Below are positions 24,217 through 33,012 of a stretch of 64,000 nt of DNA, piece after piece. The stretch's first letter is position 1; every line of letters starts with the position of its first letter. This DNA comes from RGIG3102 sp964369975 (GTDB lineage Bacteria > Bacillota > Clostridia > Oscillospirales > Ruminococcaceae): NCBI GenBank assembly GCA_964369975.1, contig CAYJFZ010000001.1:124001-188000 (forward strand), given 5' to 3'. The position numbers were made by a program, and so were the translations under genes. Under the pieces are notes generated by a model. The model ran no database searches and was not told the DNA's origin. It worked only from the letters and a program-made list of their open reading frames with translations.

Positions 24217-25155
24217 TTAAATACTTTTTATTAGTTTATGCGATAATTCACTAAGTAAATAAATATTTTCTTTATCAAAGACTACATCTTTTTTAGTGTG
24301 AATTTTATCAACATAAAGGCCTATGAATTTCTTTTTATTAAAGGCGGCTATACCTAAATTATAGCTATATCCCATTTGGTCAGATGGATAAATTGCCTTA
24401 CTTGCCTTATCTAAAATAACTGCTTTATTTTCAGTATTTATAAATACTTCTTTAAAAATTTCGCCGTATTTTTTCTGTGCATTCTTGCTTTGGATTATTA
24501 ATAAGTTATCCCCATCTGATACGCAGTCAAAGTTTACAAGTAGGGTAGTTTTCATTTTTTCTTTATGTCTTTTTTTGAATTCTCTTGAGCCGATTAAGCC
24601 TTTTTCCTCATTATCAAAAAACACTATCGCTGTTTTCTCTTTTTCTTTTTCTTCTAATTTTGAATATATTTCAATTAGAGTTATTATTCCAGAAGTATTA
24701 TCATTTGCATTGTTTTTATTGGGTTTGCCAAACATTAAAACATATAAAAAAAGTATAATCACCCCATAGTTTACAAATATAACTATAAAAACATCCATAT
24801 CACTGTTAAAGTTAATATAATCAAAAATTGCAAAAACTAATACATCAGTAAGTGTTAATAAAATTAGTAAAATACCAGCTACAGCTATTTGATAGCCTAT
24901 CGTTATCAAAAAATTTTTAGGAGCTAAAAAGTTTGGAAAAGGCATAACGGCTGGCGTATCATAATGCGCTGAAAAAACAATGTCTGCCTTATCTACATCG
25001 CCTATGATTAAATTGTTACTACTAATTATACCCTTACTTTTTTCTTCTTTTAAGTTTGGGTATTCTTTTTTTAAGTAGTCAATAAAATCTTTTTTTTGCT
25101 GTTTTGTGTTTCTTATTCCATAATCATTAAATATTTTATTTGAAATTTCTGTCAT
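24217..25155 (-). CDS. M28-family zinc aminopeptidase with membrane segments
   Basis: A 312-residue membrane-associated metallopeptidase. The M28 zinc ligands appear intact: FSAHYDTPA (His and Asp near residues 82-84), NANDNTSGI (Asp near 157), FFDNEEKGLIGS (catalytic Glu-Glu near 181), a later Asp in NFDCVSDGD, and the last His in VDKIHTKKD. Two hydrophobic helices (about 105-128 and 135-153) are inserted between the first and second ligands, an arrangement seen in clostridial M28 proteins. There is no signal peptide, so the catalytic part probably faces the cytoplasm. The substrate is unknown. It lies next to but separate from fakA; a terminator stands between them. Confidence 0.85.
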   Translation of the reverse strand: MTEISNKIFNDYGIRNTKQQKKDFIDYLKKEYPNLKEEKSKGIISSNNLIIGDVDKADIVFSAHYDTPAVMPFPNFLAPKNFLITIGYQIAVAGILLILLTLTDVLVFAIFDYINFNSDMDVFIVIFVNYGVIILFLYVLMFGKPNKNNANDNTSGIITLIEIYSKLEEKEKEKTAIVFFDNEEKGLIGSREFKKRHKEKMKTTLLVNFDCVSDGDNLLIIQSKNAQKKYGEIFKEVFINTENKAVILDKASKAIYPSDQMGYSYNLGIAAFNKKKFIGLYVDKIHTKKDVVFDKENIYLLSELSHKLIKSI

Positions 25156-25180
25156 ACATCCCTCTTATTTTTAACATAAA

Positions 25181-25211
25181 ATAACGGCTAAAATCCACTT
25201 TTAGCCGTTAT
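25181..25211 (-). terminator. Terminator of the asp23-fakA operon
   Basis: A perfect 13-bp stem (25181-25193 with 25199-25211); the minus strand continues T-rich. Confidence 0.8.
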
Positions 25212-25216
25212 GAAAA

Positions 25217-26887
25217 TTATTCTATTGATATTAGATAATAGTATACAGGTTGGTCACCCTTTAATACACTAACTTCACTACCTTTAGGTGCTTTTTCGCT
25301 TATTAAATCGCTAACTACATTTGCCTGTTCTTCGCTTATCCCTTCACCATAAATTACAGTGATGAAAGTTGTATTTTTATCTATCATTTGTTTTGCTAAT
25401 TTTACAGCTGCCTTTGTTACATCTTTTTCTGTAAAGGCAAGTTTTGAATTTTCTAAAGCTAAAATTTCGCCTTCTTTAATTTTATGTCCGTCAAAGTCTG
25501 AATTTCTTGCTGCAAAAGTAATAGAGCCTGTTTTAACATTTTCAATAGCTAAGTTCATATTGATAGTGTTTTGCTTTGCATCTGCTTCATAGTCAAAGTT
25601 TAATAAAGCAGTAATTCCTTGAGGAATTGTTCTTGTAGAAAGCACCACTACTTCCCTATCTGCTAAAGAAGCCGCTTGCTCTGATGCCATGATAATATTT
25701 TTATTATTTGGTAAAACGAAAACTGTTTGAGCGCCTACACTGTGAATTGCTTTTAAGATATCATCAGTTGAAGGGTTCATTGTTTGCCCGCCTGTAACTA
25801 TCGCATTAGCACCTAAATCTTTAAATGTTTCTTCTAAGCCTGCACCTGCTGCTACTGCTACAAAGCCAAAAGGCATTGATTTATCTACTGCTTGATATTT
25901 AAACTGGCTATCGCTATCGGCGTCATCTGCCTGCTTTTTAAGGCCTTCGCCTTGCTGGGATAATTCTGCCATTTGCTCTAACATATTTTCTATTTTTAAG
26001 TTTGTCATATAGCCATGTTTTACAGCCTCTGTTAAGGCTTTACCTGGGTCTTCTGTGTGAACATGGGCTTTTATGATTTCTTCATCTTCAACTACAACAA
26101 CGCTGTCGCCGATGCTTTCTAAAAAAGCTCTTAGTTTTTCAGCGCTTGCTTTATCTTGTTTGTTTACTATGAATTCTGTACAGTAAGCATTTATGATATT
26201 AGGGTCTAAGTCTTGTGCATAAACACCTGTTTGAGTAAATGTAACTGATTTTTCTTCGCTTTGTGCTACACTTTCAACTATTACGCCATCTTTAAATACA
26301 CGAAGCATCCCAGTGAAAATATGAACAACACCTTGACCGCCTGCATCAACAACACCTGCTTTTTTTAATACTGGTAGTTGCTCAGGAGTATAATCTAAGG
26401 CTTCTTGTGCACTTTTTACTACTAATTCCCAAAGTGCTACTAAATCTTCTTCGCCGCTTTCTTCTGCTTTTTCACAAGCTACTCTTGCAACAGTTAGCAT
26501 AGTGCCTTCTGTTGGCTTCATAACTGCTTTATAAGCTGCATCAACACCGCTTCTTAAAGCTTGTATCATATCGCTTGTATTAGCTTCTTTTTTATTCGCT
26601 AATGCCTTTGCAAAACCTCTAAAAAGTAGTGAAGAAATAACACCACTGTTACCTCTTGCGCCTCTAAGCATTGCAGAAGCTACTGTATTTGCTACTTTTT
26701 CCACGCTAACAGAATCATCTAATTTTAAAAGTTCTTTTTTTGCCGCTGTTATAGTCATAGACATATTAGTGCCTGTGTCCCCATCTGGTACTGGGAAAAC
26801 ATTAAGTTCATCAACTCTTGCTTTATTATTGTTTATTAAATTTGCTCCTGAGATAATACTATCTCTAAGCGTTTTACCGTTAATCAT
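25217..26887 (-). CDS. fakA: DAK2-domain fatty acid kinase subunit FakA (YloV)
   Basis: ATP-binding subunit of fatty acid kinase, which phosphorylates fatty acids held by a FakB (DegV-type) protein for phospholipid synthesis. The N-terminal DAK2 (dihydroxyacetone-kinase L) domain has the metal/nucleotide motif NVFPVPDGDTGTNMSMT (about residues 25-41) and GARGNSGV. The middle domain follows (about 205-305), and the C-terminal DegV-like part begins near VAVAAGAGLEETFKDLGA. The length of 556 residues suits the family. It lies 14 bp after the asp23-like gene, the same pairing as yloU-yloV in Bacillus. No fakB is in the window. Confidence 0.92.
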   Translation of the reverse strand: MINGKTLRDSIISGANLINNNKARVDELNVFPVPDGDTGTNMSMTITAAKKELLKLDDSVSVEKVANTVASAMLRGARGNSGVISSLLFRGFAKALANKKEANTSDMIQALRSGVDAAYKAVMKPTEGTMLTVARVACEKAEESGEEDLVALWELVVKSAQEALDYTPEQLPVLKKAGVVDAGGQGVVHIFTGMLRVFKDGVIVESVAQSEEKSVTFTQTGVYAQDLDPNIINAYCTEFIVNKQDKASAEKLRAFLESIGDSVVVVEDEEIIKAHVHTEDPGKALTEAVKHGYMTNLKIENMLEQMAELSQQGEGLKKQADDADSDSQFKYQAVDKSMPFGFVAVAAGAGLEETFKDLGANAIVTGGQTMNPSTDDILKAIHSVGAQTVFVLPNNKNIIMASEQAASLADREVVVLSTRTIPQGITALLNFDYEADAKQNTINMNLAIENVKTGSITFAARNSDFDGHKIKEGEILALENSKLAFTEKDVTKAAVKLAKQMIDKNTTFITVIYGEGISEEQANVVSDLISEKAPKGSEVSVLKGDQPVYYYLISIE

Positions 26888-26901
26888 TTATTCTACCTCT
26901 A

Positions 26902-27255
26902 TTACTGTGATACTATATCGCTTACCACAACATTTACTTTTTTTACTTCTAAGCCAGTTGAGTCTTGTACTACATAGCTTACTTTTTGTGTGATGTTTTC
27001 AACTATCGCTGAAATGTTTACCCCGAAGATTACTTTTATGTGCAAATCAATAATTAGTTGTGAATCTTCTGTTTTTACAATTACGCCTTTTTCAGGTACA
27101 TTCTCGCCGAATAATAAACTCCTAACACCGTCATAAGTGTTTGATGAGTCCATACCAGCTACACCATAGCAACTTGTAATGGCATTACCTACTAAGGCTG
27201 TAAAATAATCTTGAGTAAGCGTAATTTTTCCAAGTTTGTTATAGCTACTTATCAT
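26902..27255 (-). CDS. Asp23/Gls24-family envelope stress protein (YloU)
   Basis: A 117-residue cytoplasmic protein of the Asp23/Gls24 family. The family pattern is visible in LGKITLTQDYFTALVGNAITSCYGVAGM (split here as the conserved N-terminal helix and the CYGVAGM turn), the central VKTEDSQLIIDLHIKVIFGVNI strand pair, and the C-terminal VQDSTGLEVKKVNVVVSDI. These proteins are linked to envelope stress and to fatty-acid handling through their constant neighbour FakA. It starts the two-gene operon; AAAAAGGAGC lies before the ATG. Confidence 0.92.
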   Translation of the reverse strand: MISSYNKLGKITLTQDYFTALVGNAITSCYGVAGMDSSNTYDGVRSLLFGENVPEKGVIVKTEDSQLIIDLHIKVIFGVNISAIVENITQKVSYVVQDSTGLEVKKVNVVVSDIVSQ

Positions 27256-27501
27256 ACTAAAAGCTCCTTTTTATTTTATAATTACATTTTATGTTTTTTT
27301 ATTAAACTTTAAGACAAAACAAAGTTTTCATCTATTATTTATATTCTTATATTATACACTTTTTATCCCTTTGTGTATATAGATTTTGGCTTATTTTTGT
27401 ATTTTAAACACAAAAAAGGAATATTTTTCTTTTAAAATGTACATATTGTATTGATAATAGTTAAAAATTTTTAATTATTTTCGGCGTTTTTACCATAATT
27501 T

Positions 27502-29178
27502 TTATAAAAATAATTCAAAAATACCATTGCTTGAATCGCTTGGAATACTCCTATTTTCGCCACTCAAATGTACATGTGTAAGCCTTGCTGATTCAGGAGA
27601 TGCGCTTCTTTTAAACTGCCCTTGAATAAATTTTTTATAAAACATTTTAAGTTTTTCTTTTAAGTATTCTTCACTAAATTCATCTTTGAATACGGTTTTT
27701 GCTTTTTCTATTGTATCGTTGGGTGAAATTTCTGCTATTACTAAGCAATAAATAAAAAAGTCGATTAATTTATATGGCGCTAAAATCTCCTCTGTTTTTT
27801 GGCTGAAATCTTCATCACTTGGCAGCAGTTCTGGGCTTATAGGATTATTTAAAATAGTAGTGATTATTTCTTTAATACCGCTGTATTCTTCTTTAGTTAT
27901 TAAGAGATTCAGCATTGTTCTAATGACTGTTTTTGATACTGATGAATTAGGATTATAAGAGGCTAAATGGTCGCCTCCGTAAGTTGAAAAGCCTAAGGCT
28001 ATTTCGCTTAAATCCCCTGTTCCTATCATTAAGGCATTTTCTTTATTTGCAATATTAAGTGCGTTTAAAGTCCTCATTCTCGCTTGCACATTTTCAAAGG
28101 TTGTATCATAAGTGTTTTCATCGCTACCTATATCGTTTAAGGCAGTTTTACACGCTTTAGTTATATCAATAGTTCTCATATTTAGCCCTAAAGAATCGCA
28201 GAGAGATTTTGATATATTTTTAGTTATTTGCGAAGTGCCCATAGCTGGCATATTAAGCACTATTATATCTTCTTTTTTATAGTTTAATAACTTAAAAGTA
28301 TTAAGACAAACTAATAAACTCAAAGTGCTATCAAGTCCACCTGAAAGAGCTAAAACTACTTTTTTTATCCCTGTGTTATCTAAGCGATTTTGCAAAGCAA
28401 AACTTTGCATATTAAATAAATCCATAACATATTCTTCTTTTGATACATCTGTTGGAATTAGAGGATTTTCATTATAACTTGTTTTAAAATTAAGTGAAGA
28501 AATTAAGTAGTTTACCTCTACTTTTAAAAAGTCTGGGTATTCTACACTAAAAAAGCCATCGTGGGATAAATACTCATTAAAGTCTTTTGTAAAATAAGCG
28601 CTATTTTTAGAAAATGAGCCTATGGCAGGATAATAAATATCAGGGTGCGAAGTACTACCATAACCGCCTAAATTCACTATAATAGGTATATTCATATTAT
28701 CGCTAATCATCTTTATATTATCACTTAACACCTTATATCTTCCGGCATAAGTTTTTTCTGTTGCATTTAATATTACTAAATCAGAATCATCTTTAAATGT
28801 ATAACAAGCCTTATTAAAAATATCAATGTCGTTGTACGATGAGATATTAAAGGAATTAACATTTGCTATTTCGTAAAAATCACCTTTGTGAATAAAGGTA
28901 TTTTCAAAGCCTTTTCTTGTTAAATTATCTGCTAAAATACAGATATCGCTATCTTGATATTTTTCTAATAATTCATCTATATACTCATTATAAAGTTTTC
29001 TTACATAGGTAACATTTGCTAAAACTCCTAATTGCACACCCGTTAAAAAACCTTTAGGGAAAACTATTAAATCCGCTTTTTCTTTTATCGCTTTTTCTAT
29101 TTCTAATACTGCTTTTTTATAGTTGTTATCTATATCTAAAGGGGTGGTTTTTATTTTTGCTGTATATACTTTAATCAT
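27502..29178 (-). CDS. nadE: NAD synthetase with degenerate N-terminal glutaminase domain
   Basis: Makes NAD from deamido-NAD and ATP. The C-terminal synthetase domain is intact: ATP loop LALSGGLDST (residues 276-285), GTGDLSEIALGFSTYGGDH and the C-terminal FKRSASPESARLTHVHLSGE. The N-terminal nitrilase-like domain (about 1-215) appears to have lost the Glu-Lys-Cys triad of glutamine-dependent NadE: FPK (Lys42) replaces FPE, the Lys after NT..HKG is missing (EIANVNS, about 104-109), and Phe121 sits where the ICED Cys is expected. It may therefore depend on free ammonia. The start at 29178 has AAAGG ahead of it; an ATG at 29196 has none. Monocistronic. Confidence 0.88.
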   Translation of the reverse strand: MIKVYTAKIKTTPLDIDNNYKKAVLEIEKAIKEKADLIVFPKGFLTGVQLGVLANVTYVRKLYNEYIDELLEKYQDSDICILADNLTRKGFENTFIHKGDFYEIANVNSFNISSYNDIDIFNKACYTFKDDSDLVILNATEKTYAGRYKVLSDNIKMISDNMNIPIIVNLGGYGSTSHPDIYYPAIGSFSKNSAYFTKDFNEYLSHDGFFSVEYPDFLKVEVNYLISSLNFKTSYNENPLIPTDVSKEEYVMDLFNMQSFALQNRLDNTGIKKVVLALSGGLDSTLSLLVCLNTFKLLNYKKEDIIVLNMPAMGTSQITKNISKSLCDSLGLNMRTIDITKACKTALNDIGSDENTYDTTFENVQARMRTLNALNIANKENALMIGTGDLSEIALGFSTYGGDHLASYNPNSSVSKTVIRTMLNLLITKEEYSGIKEIITTILNNPISPELLPSDEDFSQKTEEILAPYKLIDFFIYCLVIAEISPNDTIEKAKTVFKDEFSEEYLKEKLKMFYKKFIQGQFKRSASPESARLTHVHLSGENRSIPSDSSNGIFELFL

Positions 29179-29237
29179 ATCGTCACTGCCTTTCATTATT
29201 GTTAGTATTTTAACATAGTTTAGTTATTATTTTCAAG

Positions 29238-29266
29238 TTGAAATATTTACAATTATCATATATAAT
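29238..29266 (+). promoter_or_regulatory. Promoter of the lrp-aminotransferase operon
   Basis: TTGAAA (29238-29243), exactly 17 bp, perfect TATAAT (29261-29266). Confidence 0.8.
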
Positions 29267-29301
29267 ATATGTAATATAAAAAAGAAATAGAGGATTATTA
29301 A

Positions 29302-29781
29302 ATGGAAAAACTATTAAAACTTATCGAAAAAAATCCACAGCTTTCACATGCACATTTAGCCCAAATGCTTGATATGAGCGAACAAGAAGTTTCTGATACA
29401 ATTCAATCTTTGACAAATCAAGGCGTAATTAAAGGCTACCGCACACTTATAGACTGGGAAAAATTAAATCACGATAGCGTAAAAGCTTTAATTGAGCTTC
29501 GTGTTTCTCCTAAAAAAGGTGAAGGCTTTGATGAGATAGCAAAAATTATCGCTGATATGCAAGAAGTTGAGGCTGTTACTTTAATTAGTGGTGGCTATGA
29601 TTTATTAATTGAAATTAGAGCGAAAACTTTTCAAGAAATCGCTATGCTTGTAGCCCAAAGATTATCTCCTTTAGATGATGTTAATGGTACAGCAACACAT
29701 TTCGTTTTAAAATCTTACAAACAATCAGGCGTGATTTTTGAAGATGGCAAAGGCGATGAGAGGAGACTTAGCTCTATATGA
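29302..29781 (+). CDS. Lrp/AsnC-family transcriptional regulator
   Basis: A 159-residue DNA-binding regulator. An N-terminal winged-helix domain (LSHAHLAQMLDMSEQEVSDTI, about residues 16-36, is the helix-turn-helix, shown here as two overlapping parts) is joined to a C-terminal RAM/AsnC domain (about 70-150) that normally binds amino acids and drives oligomer formation. Its stop codon overlaps the start of the aminotransferase gene (ATGA at 29778), so the pair is translationally coupled. It probably senses an amino acid handled by that enzyme. This Lrp-aminotransferase pairing is common in Firmicutes. Confidence 0.92.
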   Translation: MEKLLKLIEKNPQLSHAHLAQMLDMSEQEVSDTIQSLTNQGVIKGYRTLIDWEKLNHDSVKALIELRVSPKKGEGFDEIAKIIADMQEVEAVTLISGGYDLLIEIRAKTFQEIAMLVAQRLSPLDDVNGTATHFVLKSYKQSGVIFEDGKGDERRLSSI

Positions 29782-30956
29782 TTAACTATGAAAAGCTATT
29801 AAATCATGAGCTTTCGAGTTTAGCACCTTCTGGGATAAATCAATTTTTCTCTTTGGCAGCTAATGCAAAAGACAGCATAATTTTAGCTGTTGGCGAGCCT
29901 GATTTTAAAACACCTTATAAAATAAGAAAAGCTGCTATCCAAAGCCTTGAAAAAGGCAGGACTTGGTATACTGAAAACGGTGGTATGCAAGAGTTAAAAG
30001 TGGCTATATCAAATTATCAAAAACGCAGATTTAATTTAGATTACTCAGCTGATGAAATCTTTGTAACTGTGGGTGGTAGTGAAGCTATTGATATGTGTTT
30101 TCGTGCCTTTTTAAATGAGGGGGATGAAATAATCGTACCTACTCCTTGCTATGTTAGCTATGTGCCAATAGCAAAGCTATGCAAGGCAAATGTAGTAGAA
30201 GTTATGACTACTAAAGAAGATGATTTTAAAATTACTGCAAAGCAAATTAAAGAAGCTATAACAGATAAAACTAAAATTTTAGTGCTTCCTTTCCCTGCAA
30301 ACCCTACCGGGGCTATACTTCAAAGAAAAGATTTAGAAGAAATTGCCCAGGTATTAAAAGGCACTGACATCATCGTAATGACTGATGAAATATACGCAGA
30401 GCTTACCTTTACAAAAGATAGACATGTTTCCTTTGCTGAAATAGAAGGAATGAAAGAAAGAACAATAGTTGTAAACGGCTTTAGCAAAAGTTATTCAATG
30501 ACTGGTTGGCGTTTAGGCTATGTTTTAGCACCTGCTGAATTATTAGCGCCTATGGTTAAGCTTCACCAATACGCTATAATTTGCGCTCCTACTACCAGCC
30601 AATACGCTGCAATAGTAGCCTTAAATGAATGCGATGATGAAATAGAAAGAATGAAGGCAGAATACGATATAAGAAGAAAGTTTATCACCTCAGAATTAAA
30701 TCGTATAGGCCTTACTACTCATAATGTACAAGGTGCTTTTTATGTGTTCGCTGATATTCGCTCAAGTGGCTTATCAAGTGTTGACTTTTGCCAAAGGCTG
30801 TTATTAGAGGGCGGTGTTGTTGTAGTGCCGGGTCCTGCTTTTGGAGAAGCTGGTGAGGGCTTTGTTAGAATTTCTTACTCTTACTCTTTAGACCATTTAA
30901 CTCAAGCAGTAGTAAAAATGGAAGCCTTTTTAAAAAAGCTAAAAGAAGAAAAATAA
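29778..30956 (+). CDS. PLP-dependent class I/II aminotransferase
   Basis: A 392-residue fold-type I aminotransferase. Landmarks are YTENGGMQELKVAI near residue 55-68, FPANPTGAIL, the DEIYAELTF segment that orients PLP, and the PLP-lysine motif GFSKSYSMTGWRLGY (Lys near residue 236). The C-terminal VRISYSYS holds the substrate-carboxylate arginine. It is close to the aspartate/aromatic group often named PatA, but the substrate cannot be fixed from sequence. It is coupled by a 4-bp overlap to the Lrp gene and is 4 bp from the DUF362 gene. Confidence 0.92.
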   Translation: MINYEKLLNHELSSLAPSGINQFFSLAANAKDSIILAVGEPDFKTPYKIRKAAIQSLEKGRTWYTENGGMQELKVAISNYQKRRFNLDYSADEIFVTVGGSEAIDMCFRAFLNEGDEIIVPTPCYVSYVPIAKLCKANVVEVMTTKEDDFKITAKQIKEAITDKTKILVLPFPANPTGAILQRKDLEEIAQVLKGTDIIVMTDEIYAELTFTKDRHVSFAEIEGMKERTIVVNGFSKSYSMTGWRLGYVLAPAELLAPMVKLHQYAIICAPTTSQYAAIVALNECDDEIERMKAEYDIRRKFITSELNRIGLTTHNVQGAFYVFADIRSSGLSSVDFCQRLLLEGGVVVVPGPAFGEAGEGFVRISYSYSLDHLTQAVVKMEAFLKKLKEEK

Positions 30957-30960
30957 TATT

Positions 30961-32112
30961 ATGATAAACGATATTTATTATGCAAGTGTAAAAACTTATG
31001 ATTTTGACTTAGTTTATAATAGCATTGAAAAAATAATACAGCATTATAAGCTAAGCCAAAAATTAAATACAGAGAGCACCGTACTCTTAAAGCCGAACTT
31101 ATTAGCAAAGCATGCCCCTGAAAAAAATGTAACCACTCACCCTGTTATTTTAGAAGCTGTGATTTGCGCTTTATTAAAAATAGGGATTAAAAGTGAAAAC
31201 ATTTTAATTATGGACTCCCCCGGTGGCACTGCTTCAAAGCAGAAATTAATAAGCAGTTATGAAGTGTGTGGCTATGCTAATTTAAATAAAAAGTACGGTG
31301 TAAAACTATACACTGATATAGCCCTTGAAACAATTAGCACAAACGGTGTAGTAGTAAAAGAATTTTTAGTAACAAAGCCTATTTTAGAATATGACTTTGT
31401 TATTAACTTGCCAAAATTTAAAAGTCATGCAATGATGGGCCTTACTGGCAGTGTAAAAAATATGTTCGGCGTTATCTCAGGGCTTAAAAAATCAGAATTT
31501 CATTTTCAGTTTACTGATAAAGAGCGCTTTAGTGATATGCTCCTTGACTTATTTTTTGCTATTCGTTGCGATTTAAGTATTATGGACGGCATACAAGGTA
31601 TGCATAAAGACGGACCGGCTTCTGGGCAAACTAAAGAAATAGGTGTGCTTTTAGCGGGTGAAAATGCCGTTTATTTAGATTACTTAATGGCTTATTTAAC
31701 TGCTTGCGATTTAAAAAGTCTTCCTTTAATTAATGCGTTCATAAGGCGAGGATTAATAAACGAAGATATAAATATTAAAGATTTTATCATAGGCGATGTA
31801 GAAAAATTTAAATTAATTGATGACTTTGTTTTGCCAGCGTCTTACTCAATTAATTTTAAAGACCACGCCCCAAGAGCTTTAAGCTGGGCTATACCGCCTA
31901 TTGAAAAACTACTAAGCCCAAAGCCTTATATAAACAAAACTTTATGTATAGGTTGCAAAAAATGCGAAGACATCTGTCCTAAAAAAGTAATAACGATGCA
32001 CGAAAATAAGGCAAAAATAGCCTTAAAAAACTGCATAAAATGCTTTTGCTGTCACGAGGTATGCCCAGTAAAGGCTATCGACATTAAAAGAAGTTCATTT
32101 TTTAATTTTTAG
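30961..32112 (+). CDS. DUF362 protein with C-terminal double-cluster ferredoxin domain
   Basis: A 383-residue cytoplasmic protein. The N-terminal DUF362 domain (about residues 1-290) has the family features VLLKPNLLAKHAPEKNVTTHP near 40-60 and INLPKFKSHAMMGLTGSVKNMFG (in two parts: NLPKFKSH and GLTGSVKNMFG). A ferredoxin domain follows with CIGCKKCEDICPKKVI and CIKCFCCHEVCPVKAI, two [4Fe-4S] clusters. DUF362-ferredoxin proteins are frequent in anaerobes; their reaction is unknown. It is 4 bp after the aminotransferase and 7 bp before ispE. Confidence 0.88.
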   Translation: MINDIYYASVKTYDFDLVYNSIEKIIQHYKLSQKLNTESTVLLKPNLLAKHAPEKNVTTHPVILEAVICALLKIGIKSENILIMDSPGGTASKQKLISSYEVCGYANLNKKYGVKLYTDIALETISTNGVVVKEFLVTKPILEYDFVINLPKFKSHAMMGLTGSVKNMFGVISGLKKSEFHFQFTDKERFSDMLLDLFFAIRCDLSIMDGIQGMHKDGPASGQTKEIGVLLAGENAVYLDYLMAYLTACDLKSLPLINAFIRRGLINEDINIKDFIIGDVEKFKLIDDFVLPASYSINFKDHAPRALSWAIPPIEKLLSPKPYINKTLCIGCKKCEDICPKKVITMHENKAKIALKNCIKCFCCHEVCPVKAIDIKRSSFFNF

Positions 32113-32119
32113 AGGTAAT

Positions 32120-32992
32120 ATGGAAAAAGTTTCTATTATAGCTCCGGCTAAAATCAATTTAAGTTTAGATATTGTAGGCGTTGATGATAAGGGATATCAT
32201 ATTTTAGATATGATAATGCAGTCAATTTCAATTTTTGAAAACATTACCCTTACAACGGCTGATAAAATATCTCTTATTTCAAATGCAAGATTTATCCCAA
32301 CAGATGAAAAAAACACAGCCATTAAAGCTGCTATTGAGTTTTTTAAGTATACAGGAGTAAAAGGTGGCGCTGATATTCATATTAGAAAAAGAGTGCCTAT
32401 AAAAGCCGGTATGGCTGGCGGTAGTGCAGATGCTGCTGGAGTATTAAAGGGACTTGATTATATGTATTCAACCTCCCTTACTCCCAAAGATTTTGCAAAA
32501 ATTGGCTTAGAAGTGGGCAGCGATGTTCCATTTATGCTTTCTGGCGGGACAAAAAGAGTGCAAGGAATTGGTGAAATTATCACTCCAATAGCGAAAATGC
32601 CTTCTTGCTTTTTTGTAATTTGTATGCCTTTTGAGGGTGTTTCCACTCCTCAGGCTTTTAAAAATTACGATGAATTAAACCAAAAAACAATAGTACATAC
32701 CGATAAATTAATAAAGGCTATTCAAGATAAAAACTTACACGAAATTGCAAAATACTTAGGCAATGATTTAGAAATAGCCGCTCAAAGCAAAGACACTCCT
32801 ATAATAAAAAGTCAGCTTTTATCCTTAGGCGCTTTAGGTAGCGTTATGACAGGTAGCGGAGCTGCAGTTTTTGGTATATTTGATGATGAAAATACAGCCA
32901 TAAAGGCTCAAAATAAATTAAAAGGCTTATACAAAAGTGTTTTTATAGCACAGCCTGTTACCTTCGGCGCTTCAGTTAGAAAAAATAAATAG
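32120..32992 (+). CDS. ispE: 4-diphosphocytidyl-2-C-methyl-D-erythritol kinase
   Basis: GHMP kinase of the MEP pathway to isopentenyl diphosphate. The N-terminal APAKINLSLDI (residues 8-18) and the ATP-binding glycine loop PIKAGMAGGSADAAGVL (about 93-109) are typical, as is the C-terminal GSVMTGSGAAVFGIF (about 238-252). At 290 residues it is of normal size. The start has AGAGG 5-9 bp ahead. It is cotranscribed with the DUF362 gene and a lipoprotein gene. Confidence 0.95.
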   Translation: MEKVSIIAPAKINLSLDIVGVDDKGYHILDMIMQSISIFENITLTTADKISLISNARFIPTDEKNTAIKAAIEFFKYTGVKGGADIHIRKRVPIKAGMAGGSADAAGVLKGLDYMYSTSLTPKDFAKIGLEVGSDVPFMLSGGTKRVQGIGEIITPIAKMPSCFFVICMPFEGVSTPQAFKNYDELNQKTIVHTDKLIKAIQDKNLHEIAKYLGNDLEIAAQSKDTPIIKSQLLSLGALGSVMTGSGAAVFGIFDDENTAIKAQNKLKGLYKSVFIAQPVTFGASVRKNK

Positions 32993-33012
32993 TCTTATTT
33001 AAGGAGGCATAT

